Below are positions 32,271 to 43,882 of a stretch of DNA of 64,000 bases, in pieces. The translations under genes were made by a program, and so were the position numbers. The stretch is from Vicia villosa (Eukaryota > Streptophyta > Magnoliopsida > Fabales > Fabaceae): assembly GCF_029867415.1 (NCBI RefSeq), contig NW_026705327.1:434001-498000 (forward strand). Direction: 5' to 3'. The notes beneath the pieces are model-generated. The model did not search any database and had not been told where the DNA came from. It saw only the letters and a program-made list of their open reading frames with translations. The stretch's first letter is position 1, and the number at the start of each line of letters is the position of its first letter.

Positions 32271-33240
32271 ACGTCATAAAAGGAGACGTCCGTCTCCCAA
32301 GTTCACCCACGTTCATAGGACACGTCACATGAAGGAGACATCCGTCTCCAACCATCCAGCCACTTTGAGACCCACGTCTCAAGACTAATTCAAAGATAAT
32401 TTAAATTTGAAGGCCCACGTCTCCGTTCTATACTCCACCAACCAAGTCTTCCTATATTTTCTCAACTTCCCACGACATGATCTCCACTACTTCTCACATG
32501 ATGCTGAAAGTAACTTCCACTTCCATTCACTATATAAAGAGTCTGAGCATTCATTTGAAGGCATCCAAGTTTTAGGCGCGGAAGCGCTGTTCCTAGTTTT
32601 AGGCATAAATTATCACTTTGTAAAAGTGGTAGTTTCTCACATTGAGGAACTACCACACCATTAGTTTTAGGCCTACAATTTATGTACTCTTGGATCACAA
32701 TCTTGCCGATATTATTTCAAAGCTTTATTTAAGTTTCAAGATTTGCATTGTTCGTAATTTTATTCAAGTTTGTTTCATCTGCTTTACTTCCAGGTTTATT
32801 TATTTGCAATTATTTTAGTTTCATGTTCTTATAATATTGTTTTATCATTATCATTATCATTGAGACGGACGTCTCCTTTGATGACGTGGTCCTTGGACTT
32901 TGGAGACGGGCGTCTCCATGCAATTGGGCCCTTAGACGGGCGTCTCAGCTTCTTCATAGTGGGAGCTTTAGCTCATTCATGGGTCGGGCTTCCACACTTG
33001 GTCCATCCTATTTGCACCCCTCACATTTGATTCATTCTATTTGCACCTCCACTTATAATATTTTTCTATTTTGTTCATTTTAAGTTAATTTTATCTACAT
33101 TTCATCTTCTTTTGACAAATAGTTCTCAAAACGAAAATAAAACCTGAAACAATGAAAATACCAGCATAATATCGACATAAAGCAACATAATTAAGATAAA
33201 ATAGGGAAATAATATATGTAAATCAAGCCTAATATGTGAT
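32271..33240. other. Unclassified non-coding DNA with palindromes and a promoter-like core
   Basis: No reading frame here is convincing. The stretch holds six near-palindromes of the form GAGAC-N4-GTCTC or AGACG-N2-CGTCT in two groups (32283-32380 and 32862-32946), a good TATA box (32531), three AGTTTTAGGC words (32572-32670) and a hairpin with stem GTGGTAGTT/AACTACCAC (32626-32656). It could be part of an LTR or of another retroelement regulatory region, but no ends, primer site or coding region support a call. Confidence 0.5.
32531..32538 (+). promoter_or_regulatory. TATA box in the unclassified segment
   Basis: TTCACTATATAAAGAGTCTGAGC: a strong plant-type TATA sequence followed 30 bases later by a possible start region (CATTTGAAGG). 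Confidence 0.5.
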
Positions 33241-33942
33241 ACATTTTCGCTTTATCACTTAATCGATGCTAAGAGCCCTAAAGCTTCCCCAACAATGACT
33301 TATGTGATGAGAGAAAACCACTCGGTCCTGACTGTAATAAAAGAACCTTTATCATCTCTTATACAAGCACCTAAACCAACCTTGTTATTAGAGAAAATGC
33401 GTCAATGTTGCATTTGAGACGCCCAGCCGAAAGGCTTGCTCCACTTAGAATCCATAGGACTTTGAGATTGAAAGATATTGTTGTTCCTGATATGTTGAGC
33501 GCTTCTCCATCCATGAAGCAGGCTTATTGCACGATTACAGATAGTATCTTGAGGGTCTACAATTTGATTCCAAACATAATTATTTCTGCTTTTCCATATA
33601 CTCCATAGGAAAGTAGACAATACGACTTGTTGCTCTTGATTAGTGACCTGCAAAAAGGAGAATACAATAGTAGCACAAGCAGTTTGATTATTCTGTAATT
33701 GTTGCAACCCCGGCCAGAGACCCACTTTTTTCCAGCACTCTACACTCTTTGAGCATTGGAAGAATAAGTGATTATTATTCTCTTCATGATCCCCACATAT
33801 AGCACAACTAGGCGGGAAATCAACACATTTCTCTATTAAGCGCATTCTAGTTGGCACACAGTTTCTGCACAGGCGCCACAAGAAGTTTTTAATCTTTGGA
33901 GGTGTCTTAATGTTCCAAATTAAATCCCAATTCTCAGCAATC
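33240..33942 (-). pseudogene. E8, LINE 3' fragment: zinc-finger and RNase H region
   Basis: The minus strand encodes the zinc-binding domain typical of plant non-LTR retrotransposon RT proteins (KIKNFLWRLCRNCVPTRMRL, then CAICGDHEENNNHLFFQC) and a linker with STFLWSIWKSRNNYVWN. After a stop near 33402 and a frame change comes an RNase H-like start (KCNIDAFSL, GACIRDDKGSFI, EALGLLASIK) down to about 33245. It is cut at 33942 by the LTR of E9, so the RT upstream must lie on the far side of E9, outside the window. I see no clear poly(A) tail on its low-coordinate side. Confidence 0.75.
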
Positions 33943-35483
33943 TGTCATACCCTAATTTTTGACCCCCCTGAGATGACATATCTTCAGGATTTTCATCAGG
34001 TCAAAGCAAGTACCCAGAGCAGTCACTTCTTCATCTGCCATTTAATCAAGGATGTTCAAAGACAAGAAAACTCAGGCAAAGGATCAATCAATAGAAGAAT
34101 TAGTCCCTAACTTAATCATAGGACTCAAAAGCTTCAGTTCTATTCACCTATGATTGATTAGATACCCATCACTTGGACTCAGGGTTGCTTACCTCACCAG
34201 TCTAGGGTTTTGAGCTCATCAAGGACTAAAATCAGGGATTACCTTTGGGAAACCCTAAAAAGCTCCAGGACATCTATTAAAGACTTCAATCATCTTCAAA
34301 TGATCCATACAATAAGATCCACTGGACATCACACCTCAGTTTAAGATCTACCGTCACCAATTTCATCTGGTCGACAAATTAGGGTTTTTAACCTGATTCA
34401 TCTGGATAGTTGACTTTTAATCAGGGCATGGATCCAAAACTCAAGACATGATTCAAGAACCTCTACTACCTCAATATAATCCATTTACATCACTCATTTG
34501 AGGAGAAGATCTTAATTCCACACAAAAGTCCAAAATCTCACTTTACCTGGAAAAAGTCAACTGTATGGGATCACCTTTGACTTTTAAGATTTTTGGTCAA
34601 ACCATGACTTTCAAAGATCAATATCATCAATATATGGATATTAAAGTCATTTGACCAAAGAAATTCAAAGAGAATCATCAAGGAGCGAAAAGTCGGGAGT
34701 TAGGGTTTTTGAAGGCATGGTGAGAACTCAAAATTTCACCTACACAACTCAAAAGACTTCCAACATGAAAGTTGTAGATCTTGCAAAATAAAACAACATC
34801 TTACAATGCAACTTTTTTCAAGAAATCAATCATTAAGAGATTTGGAAAATTTGAAGTTTTAGGTCATAAACACTTAGAAAATTTTCTAAGTGTTTTTAAC
34901 CTAGTTTTCTTCCAACTTTGGCCTCATTTTTCATAAATTTGCCAAAGGATTATGAAGAAACCATAAACTAATGATTTGAAGTAGATGTTTAGGGCTTTCC
35001 AAATTGTGTTCAACCTTCTCCAAATTCATTTTGAGCTAAGAGTTATGCATGTTCAAAGTTGGCCTCATGAAGTGAAATTATAGGTCATGTACAATTTGAA
35101 ACTTTGCAATTTTGTGCATTTTGCTTCACTAAGTGATGCTACCCGACCTCTAATGCATCTGAAAACATACCATACATCCAAATTCATCATTGCATAAGGA
35201 TTAGAGAAGATTCCCAAAAACAAAGACATGTGATTATGTAATGATTACATTTGAGAATTTATGGCAAATTGATGAATCATCAAAGGAATCTCTTCCCAAC
35301 CAATTGGAGCTCATTTCTGCAGCAAATTTGTCCCCTAAGATCAAGCAAAACCGATGGCTAGGGAGTGGTATCAAAGAACTCATCATTGCATATGGATCTT
35401 ACTCACATTTCTTCATGGCCAAGGAAACCAAACTCACTTCACTAAGCAAGCTTACTAAGTTCAATTGCTCTGAATCAATTGCC

Positions 35484-35491
35484 TATAAATA
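35484..35491 (+). promoter_or_regulatory. TATA box of the E9 LTR
   Basis: GCCTATAAATAGAGGACTC, a near-ideal plant TATA box, followed about 30 bases later by CATTCAG, a plausible start region. Confidence 0.65.
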
Positions 35492-36429
35492 GAGGACTCT
35501 TTCTCATTCAGAAAACACACCAAAGCAACCATATTCCTTGCTTTCTCTTTCTCTTCTCATGCTTATGGTTTTTGAAAGTTCTTTGGCAAGAAGAATCGTT
35601 TTCTTCAAACCAAAGCTTATCTTTGGAAAGTAAGCATTCTAACATCTCAAGGGGGTGCATTTGAGGTGATCCAAACACCTGGATCACTTGTGTAAGTGGA
35701 AGAACACCATTGTTGTTCTCACTTTGGAGCCGTTGCAGTTGGAGGTCTATAGAGCAATTCAGAAGGTTTCCAACAAGGCCAAGCATCCAGACACTTTCCT
35801 TAGGGTGTAGTGAAGCTGTTCAGATGGCTGCAGCTCATCTGTAACTCGAGATTCATCACACTTGAAGCTCAAATCGAGGGAGGTCCATAGAGCAATTCAG
35901 AAGGTTTGAGGTCACAACAAGCATCTAGTTAGCATCACTGAGTCCCAAGGAAGCTTTTAGGATCATTCATACAAGCCCAGGTGCTCTCTAACATCCTCAC
36001 GATCTTCATTTTCAGAGGTAAGTTTCTCAACTCCACCTCCTTAATTCGTGTATCTTTTTGGTTAAAACTCAACACCATTTCCTTCAGCATCATAATAGGA
36101 TTAAAAACCCTCTATCATCAGTCATTTATGCTTCAGTATAGCCATTTAATTTAAATTTCAAATTTTAGGGTTCTTCATGTATTTTAGATAATTCAGTAGA
36201 TGTAGTTAATTTAAATTCATATTAGTTACATATTTAGAATCGTGAGTGAATTTAGAGCAAGTTTGGTCTTTACATATTTGCAAATGGTTGAGAAATGAGC
36301 AAGTTCACAAATTCAAAATTTGAGAGCTTGAGGAAGAAGACGACCATGGCTATGGCGCGCAAATTTCAAATCTCTGGGCAAAGTTTATTTTATTTTCAAT
36401 GGTAGGCGTTTCCTAAACGAATTCATCGT

Positions 36430-36510
36430 TTGCCCTAGTGGCCTCACATGCGCTCTTAGCTCCTCATGCCTCAAGTCTGGGGTTCGAATCCCCCTCGCCC
36501 CAGACTTTTT
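36430..36510 (+). other. tRNA-like module 1 in the E9 LTR
   Basis: Starts near TGCCCTAGTGGCC (A-box-like). It has a perfect B box GGTTCGAATCC at 36480-36490 within a T-arm-like GGGG/CCCC stem, then CGCCCCAGAC and TTTTT at 36506-36510, a polymerase III terminator. The spacing suits a tRNA with a long variable arm or a tRNA-derived SINE head. A complete cloverleaf was not obtained by eye. Confidence 0.5.
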
Positions 36511-36586
36511 GTTCCTTTTATTTTTCAATGATTTACCACTTGTTTGAAAATATAATGAATTGGATGTGTGTCATAAACACCAAACG

Positions 36587-36670
36587 CACGTTGGCCCAGT
36601 GGTGTTGTTTTGGATCAGTGACTTGGAGGGCGTGAGTTCAAACCCTCTAGGTGACAAAACCTTATTTTTT
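36587..36670 (+). other. tRNA-like module 2 in the E9 LTR
   Basis: Contains TTGGCCCAGTGG (good A box) and GAGTTCAAACC (B box) about 45 bases apart, with a GAGGG/CCCTC pairing around the B box, followed by TTTTTT at 36665-36670. Different in sequence from module 1 about 80 bases upstream, so not a simple tandem copy. Confidence 0.45.
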
Positions 36671-37118
36671 ATCACTTTTTCCATTTGATTTCTTCACAAC
36701 TTCACACAATTATTTAACCTATCAAATAAATCCATTTTCACCTCATTTTTCACACACTTGCTATTTAATATATCTATTTTGTGAATAATAAAAAAATCAT
36801 AAAAATATTATTTATTTCATATATTTTTGTTAGGTTTAAAATAGTATGTTTTAAGTGTTTTCTTAAATACTTTAAACATATATATACTCATTTTGTTTTA
36901 ACCTAATTATTTTGTGAATAGTTTTATGATAAACCCCTAATTGTTTAGGTCTTAATTAGGTAAAGATTTTTTATCTTTACCTTAATTAAGTTGACTTTTT
37001 GTCAATTTTCAAAACTGTCTTCAATCTCCGTTTAAAAAAATGATTAAGGTTTTCAAACAACAAAACCTTACATCATTCCAATTTTCTTTTAACTATTTTT
37101 CATAAACAGTAAATAATC

Positions 37119-37410
37119 TCTGGGCCTCTAATAGAGTGTAAGTCCCAAACCCCTTTTTATTTTATACAGTCAATGAAATTGTTTCAAACAGTACTTCATT
37201 TTCAACTGCTTCATAAACAGTAAATAATCTCTGGGCCTTTAATAGAGTGTAAGTCCCATCCCCTTTTCATTTTGTTTTCAACTCTCAAGTACAGTCAACA
37301 AAACTGTTTTCACAGCAGTAATCATTCAAAAATCACAAATCATCTTCAAACTGCTTTTATAGCCAGTACTGTACAGTACTGGGCCTCTATTAGAGTGTAA
37401 GACCCAACAC
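37119..37410 (+). repeat. Three copies of a CTGGGCCTCTAATAGAGTGT segment in the E9 LTR
   Basis: Copies of about 30 bp start near 37119, 37230 and 37379, each followed by AAGTCCCA or AAGACCCA and preceded by runs of CAGTA words. A 20-bp perfect palindrome overlaps the third copy. Confidence 0.65.
37363..37382. repeat. 20-bp perfect palindrome
   Basis: CCAGTACTGTACAGTACTGG reads the same on both strands. It lies in the E9 LTR between degenerate repeats. Confidence 0.95.
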
Positions 37411-38424
37411 CTTCTTTCTTTTCATAGTTTGTGTTTTCAAAAAATGTATTTTCAAAATCTCCTTTCTATTTTCAAAACATTCTTCTGGTATTTGAAGGGC
37501 ATTATTCCCGGTGAAACTCTTAAAATACATATGTGAACTTTGTCCATCTTCACTTCTTCAGTTTTCAAAACCCTTAACTTTTTATAATAAATATTCAACT
37601 GTTATCAACAAAACAACAAAAATACTTGTAAAGCTTTGTACATACTTCTTCAAAGGCCTCCACTCCATCCAGGTTAGGCTTTACAAGCTTTCAATTTACA
37701 GTCTTTGTTTAAATTGCTGTCAAGTATAAACTGAAAATATATTTGTTTAGAACTACGTCTGAGTATAAACCTTAGGACAGTTAAACTATATATATTGTAG
37801 GAATATGGCCTAGGATTGAGAATGTCTTCCCGGTGAAGGCTCTTTCCTAATTAGAGATCTGTAGTTCAAACCCCCCAAGATGAATTATTCCCGGTGAAAC
37901 ATCTTGGCAAAAACCTTAGAACCCAAAATAGGACACATCCACCCATAGAGGAATTATTCCTGGTGAAACCTCTTACCCATTTGCTTAGAACCAAAATAAG
38001 TTCAAAACTACATAGCTTTCTCTTGTGCTATAATAAGGACCCTCGATTAGCCTCCTCTTGGGCTTTGTACAAGGACCCACAGGCTTCTTAAAAGCATTCC
38101 CAGCTTCCTCTTGAGCTTGTATACAAGGACCCATCAGGTTTCTTATAAACATAGGAACAGGTCTTTAGTCACCTTTTAGCCTATCCTGGTGAGTTTCTTC
38201 CACTCTCTAAAACCAGACTTTAAACAAGCTAAGTTTGTCTCAATTTTACATTGAGTACATTTTTGGAATGAGAGACATGGACAGTCTCTGTCACCCTTAT
38301 CTTCATCAATTTTTCTTAGAAGAGTCTAGGATCCATATTTGCTCATCACCAGCAAGAGTCAGCCTTAATCTTGGGCTTTAAAACAAGAGGTCTCCACTAG
38401 GTAATCTTTCTGCCATTCATTTTA

Positions 38425-38560
38425 ATAAAAACCCCTGGAAAGGGTCAGCCTCCAAAAAATCCAGTCTTTTACTAGACAACTTCTCCAGCTGAGATAAAAA
38501 CCCCTGGAAAGGGTTAGCCTCCAAATCATTCTTTCATTTTAACAAAAACCCCTGTTACTA
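38425..38560 (+). repeat. Degenerate AAAAACCCCTGGAAAGGGT repeats in the E9 LTR
   Basis: Two close copies (starting near 38427 and 38497), each followed by (C/T)AGCCTCCAAA, and a diverged third near 38541. Neighbouring CTTGGGC...TGTACAAGGACCC words recur from 38040 to 38760. Confidence 0.5.
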
Positions 38561-39403
38561 ATCAGCCTCAACCTTGGGCATTGTGCAAGGTAGATAATAG
38601 AGTCTCCCCAGTGAGTCCTTCATCATTCAGTCAGCCACAATTCTGGGCTTTGTACAGAACACAAAAACTCCCAAAAATTAAAAAATCTCCCTAATAGAGT
38701 TATCTTTCAATAAACCAATCAAAAGCCTCAAGCTTGGGCCTCATGCAAGCCAGCTAAAGTCAAATCTTGTATACAGTAGATAGACATAGCTTATCTCTAT
38801 AGAGAGATATTTTTACTACTCTACCACATTCAAACAAACAAACATTACATTTCATTTTAATTTCAATCAAGTCTCCCATTTAGGATTTTGAAAGGCATGA
38901 GCTGGCAGTAAAACCCAGACATGTGGTAACTTTCCCTAATTTGGATGAGCATTTTTCTTTCATACAAGAGGCATTTGACTGGTATACTTGCACATACACA
39001 AGTAAGGTCCCCCTCTTGAATGAAATGAATTCAGTTATTCTGTCACTCTTTTAAATGTTTGTGGTGGAATAGTAAAAATACCTCTCTATAAAGATGACTT
39101 CATGTCTCTTTACTATAAACAGAGATTTAATTCAAAGCTTCAACCTTAAGCTTCAAGCAAGGCACCAAAAACAATTAATTTCCCTAGTTAGTTACCCGAA
39201 CTACATTAAGCTCTGACTTCCACTAGGGATATGTAGGCATGAGGTTCACAAGGAATCTCAGCGAGCTAATAAAATACCAAAAATAGTCAGTCTGTCTGTC
39301 TGTTTCTTTCCTTTTATCCAATTTAATTCCTTCTCCTAACACAAAGGAGAAATTTTCCCAATCATTAGTAGCAAACACAATCACAATGACACAGAGAAGG
39401 TTC

Positions 39404-39448
39404 CTGTAGAGTACTACAGATATGTAGGGTGCTTAAACACTTCCCTAT
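39404..39448 (+). other. Conserved two-hairpin module in E9, split by E10
   Basis: Hairpin I is CTGTAG-AGTA-CTACAG (6 perfect pairs). Hairpin II has 5' arm ATATGTAGGG, loop TGCTTAAACACTT and the first part of the 3' arm CCCTAT; the rest of that arm (GTAT) and the TAACCGACCCCC tail resume at 54674 after E10. With E10 removed, ten pairs form, two of them G-U. Confidence 0.7.
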
Positions 39449-41574
39449 TGTCATACCCCAAATTTGTCCTACCCCTTAATTTTTAACTGGCTTAAGTTTC
39501 TCATTGCATAATCTCATGTACATATCTCCATTAGGTCATTTAACATATCATACATTAACTCGTTGAATAAACATCTGAAGCGTGGGGTCAAGAGTATTGG
39601 TAGCCAAGGTTCTCTATGGGTGAGGTTCTCCTATTCATTTCAAAGTTATCGAGCTATAATAGCATCCTTGGCAAAGATCCTAAAAAGAAAAACAGCAAGT
39701 GCTCACGATTTCATCAAAAGATACCGATAAGATCGCGTGGGACTAAGGTTTGGTCCTTTCCCATATCTCAAGTAACCAAGTGCGTAACTCGAGAAAGAAA
39801 GGTTTTGGCTCATTGCATGAGTGTGTTCACTAATTGGAGATTGGACACAGGGTTTCATTCGTTTCTATGCTTCAAGTCTAATTCAGTTCAAAGATTCGTC
39901 AAAGGATTATTGTTGTAGAGTTTGAGTGCAATGGCACAAGAAATTGACTGGTTCGTTTACAATCTCGGGCTCACTTCATATGCTTGTTACTTTTAAAGCA
40001 CAAGTAATTCAAAGGATAAGTTGTATCATTGGCAAGGCTTAGTTCAATACTCCTTCATATAAAGACCGAGTCCAATTCATTTGGTTTACAAGGCATGTTC
40101 ATCAAGTTCAAATCCTAAATTCAATTACATCATTACACCATTCAAATTCTTTACAAGATTACACAAGAGTATGCCAAAAAATAAAATAATAATAAAAGCC
40201 TATAGTGCCCTTCTCTTGAAATTCTTCATGTCATCAATGTCCATTCAATATGCTGCCCTGCTGCAAAACCTCACTCACTTTGCTTCAAAAAAAAAGGACC
40301 ATGCAGCTTAACATCACCATTTGAACCTGCAAACAGTTCCAAACCATTTTAGTAAACCAAACTGCACTGCCAGCCCTGCAAACCAGTTCAGATCTGCACC
40401 AAAACAAAGACCTGCATCAGCTCTTCATCACAAAATTCAAACAAGCTAAACTCTTGATCATGTTCACACCCAAACTCAATGCAAACAAAGCTGAGAACAA
40501 CATATCATTTGGTATTCAGAGGCATCCAGCGTTCATCTAAAACTGACTGTTAGCAATCCTAGAGTGTACATTCATGAATAAAAAGCTAACACAAAATTAG
40601 GCCCAGTTCACCATCAACTCAGTTCCAAGTTCCAATGCAAAAAATCCAGAAATAGAACTCACCTCAAGCTGAATTGTCATAACCCGATAGCCTCATGATC
40701 ATAGCTCCGCATTATCATTGACCCCTTTTATATTCATGATGAGCGCCGTGTACCTTGCGTGCTTCAGTCCACATTCCAATGACCATGAATACCACCTACA
40801 TAAAACAGCAACACATACAAACAGTCCTACCGCTACATTGCAGCCATACCAAAACCACCCTGCACACATAAACCAATTCATTCAAAAAACAACCAATTTT
40901 ATCATACATAACAAAGCCATTCAAACATAACCCTGCATACATCAGTACCACATTCAAAAATCCCAAAACATACCTATAACCACTATACTCTATCCTAACA
41001 GATTTTCACTAACAGTTTAGCTACATACATTTACTAAACAAAACCTAGCTTCAACAGACATGCTGCATAACAGAAAAGACTCACATTAAAACAGCCCAGT
41101 TTGAGTCGATTATCGAACCGCAATCCACGTCCAATTTGCATCAGTTCAGCATTCAGTCCCTGCAACGTAAAAAAAAAAAAACAAAGACAGTTTCAGCTCC
41201 TAACAAATCAAAGCCGACAGAATAAAAACCCTACATCAGTTCGGAAAAATCTATCACTAATTCATTTTCCAATCAATTGATTCCAACAAGTCAGTAACTA
41301 ATCCTAACCATCTAGCAACTAACAAATCCAATTTCTAACTGTCATAACCAACTAACCATAGTTGTAACAGATCATAACTAACTTTTTCCCCCACCTTTCA
41401 ATTTCAAACCATCAGTAACTAACCTTTCCAACCTCTAACTAATCTCCAACTAACTTGAAACAGAAGTAACAAACTTCTAACCGCCAGATTCTCACCCTTA
41501 ATCCATAACTGACTCATCTCAATCCAAGAGCTCAAAATCATTGAAGCTCTAACTGATTTTTCTCCTTCATAGAT

Positions 41575-41582
41575 CTATATAA
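41575..41582 (+). promoter_or_regulatory. TATA box of the E10 5' LTR
   Basis: GATCTATATAACAGACTC followed by a pyrimidine-rich leader; identical copy at 52228-52235 in the 3' LTR, similar box in E2 at 11264. Confidence 0.62.
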
Positions 41583-43369
41583 CAGACTCACTCTCCAATT
41601 CTCCTCTACACGCTTCATTCACCACTCTCCACTCATCTTCATCTTCTTCCTCACACTCTTCCGTCTTCATCCAATTCATCACTCTCTCTTCATCTCTGAA
41701 CCATCACTCTCTCTTCATCTCTGAACCTCTCTCAATCTTCTCCAATCACATTCTTCAATCTCCTTCAACCTTCTCCCTCAATACACACTGCGATTCTCTC
41801 TTCTCCCTGCACCCCTCACTCATACGCTCTCACCATTGTTGTTAGAGTTTCAACCTCTGAGACTCTAACGACAGAGCTAAACTCCACTCCATTCTCTCTC
41901 AATATCACAGCATAACAACAACGCGAGGCAACAGAACAAAAGATTGCAAAAAGAAAATAGAAGAAGAAGCAAGATGGAGAAGAAGTAATTCGAAGCACAA
42001 AAAAAGGCAAATACCTGAATCATCGTCGGCTCCTTCGTCTTCGCGTTTATTTCGCGTCGACTCCAATCGAAAGCTTCTACTCCGTGAGAATTCTGATTTC
42101 TATCTTGTGTCTACGATGGGAAGCTCCTCCGGAACTCTTTGATCTTTCTCCTCCGGCGAATTCAGAGGGAGGTGAGGGACGAATTCGTTCCATATTCACG
42201 GCGGCGATTTGAGATTTTGATCGGAGAAGGATGCGACCGTAACCGTCGCGCTGAGAGTAGGGTGAGGACGATTGAAAGAAATCTGTTGAGTGAGGTTGCT
42301 AGATGGTTGTTTCGGTCTCACCGGAGGAAGAGTTCTCCGGCCGCCGCGTGCGTTCGTGAGAGAGGAAGGGAAGAAGCTTCCGCTGCTGAGAAGAAGACTC
42401 ATCGGAGAAGATGAAGAAGGTCAAGACAGCCGTCGCACCGTTAATGTTGGGGGAGGTTCGAGCGCCGTTTCGCGGTGAAGAAGGAGGGGAGAGTTTCTGA
42501 ACGTGAGAAGCCTAAAGGTCACTCTTTGAACCCTAATCCCCAATCTTTGCTTATTTCTTTTTTTTTATTTTTTTAATTAATTTTTTTTAATAATAAATTC
42601 TGATAATATAAAATGGATCAATAGAAAAATCATCTTGGGCCGGAATGCTGAGCGCACCCCCCTTAGCCCATAGCTTTCTATGTGGCAATAAAATCTGAAC
42701 AAAAACAATATGTTTGGGCCGTATGACTGAATCTGGCGCTGCACCCCTGCCATGGCCCATCCTTCCTTTTTGGTATATAGTAAACTGTAACAAAAACCAC
42801 CTTGGGCCTCCATGTTGAGCCCAGCATCCAGATTGCTCATCATTCCCCCCCCCCTTAATTCAGTTTACACCCCCTGAGTTCACTTTCTTTTAGTTAAATT
42901 TAGATTTCATTTTCCACTTTTAAGGTAATAAAGAAAAATAGCAATAAAAATCAATAAAACCTTTTAACATTTTGTTAGATTTTTAGGATTTGTTAACAAT
43001 AAAAACTCATAAAAATAAGTAGATTTTAGGTTGATTTTGACATTAATCTTTTGAACTCATTTCTTTCATAAAAAACCATAAAAATGATAGTACTTTTAAT
43101 TCACTTTTGTGCTATATTTTGACTTGTTCTTTTTCATGCTATTTTCAATATTCTACTTTTCGCTTTAATTTCCATGTTTCTTTTATTCCTAACCATAAGT
43201 AGAAACCATGATAACATTAGGTAGAAATTCCCTTCATACTTAGGCTAGTTTCTTTCCTTTTTACAACTCTAAAACATCTAATAAATACTTGAATAAAAAT
43301 CCCATAAAAAATACAAAGAAAATACTTAAAACACTAATAATCAAAGTGAAAATTCTTAAAAAGGGAATG

Positions 43370-43560
43370 GAACCTTGAAACATCCCTTGCTTAAGGGAAT
43401 GTTCGAGTGCTTGGATCTCCCTTGCTTAAGGGTCCCATTCAGGCGTAAGTTCCCAACTTCTAAAAAACACAAACCAAAGAGCAACTCGAGTTTCCCTTGC
43501 TTAAGGGATTTCCTCGAAACGCTCAAAGCCTCTCTCTCATCTCCTTTCTTAAGGGCATTG
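43370..43560 (+). repeat. CCCTTGCTTAAGGG hairpin repeats in the E10 5' LTR
   Basis: The 14-bp hairpin word CCCTTGCTTAAGGG occurs three times (starting near 43384, 43421 and 43494) with a fourth weaker copy (CCTTTCTTAAGGGC, 43543). Each folds as CCCTT/AAGGG. The array repeats in the 3' LTR at about 54035-54210. In E2 the homologous place holds a different hairpin array. Confidence 0.8.
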
Positions 43561-43836
43561 TTATCTCCGCTCCATTGCATCGTAGGCTGTCCCCTTATGC
43601 AAGAGCGCGAGCGTTAACTCCGCCCAACTAAAAAACACAAAAACAAACAAAAATATGGAGCCGAACTACGGCGCTCTGATTCCTGAAAAGGATACGTAGG
43701 CATCAAGTCGCGGGGCTTGAACGAGCACACACTTGTAAATAATTCCTTCTTTTCCCCGTATTTCTTTTGCATTCATTCGCATGTAGACGTAGACATAGTA
43801 CACACCCATTAGATAGAAACAAACATAGGTGGATAC

Positions 43837-43882
43837 CATCAAGTACGATGGGCGCGAGGGGTGCTAATACCTTCCCCTTGCG
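43837..43882 (+). other. Conserved two-hairpin module in the E10 5' LTR
   Basis: Hairpin I CATC-AAGTAC-GATG (the 3' LTR has CATCG-AGTA-CGATG). Hairpin II CGCGAGGGG/CCCCTTGCG around TGCTAATACCTT. Confidence 0.7.

Noticed and set aside
36430..36510. A genuine nuclear tRNA gene
   Set aside because: B box and terminator are good, but I could not pair an acceptor stem or assign an anticodon arm; kept as tRNA-like only.
39616..39918. 100-codon frame repeated at 50271-50573
   Set aside because: Lies within the U3 part of the two LTRs, before the TATA box; identity follows from LTR identity.
42139..42414. 91-codon frame repeated identically at 52792-53067
   Set aside because: The duplication is due to the two E10 LTRs, not to gene conservation; Arg/Glu-rich GC-rich leader with no domain.
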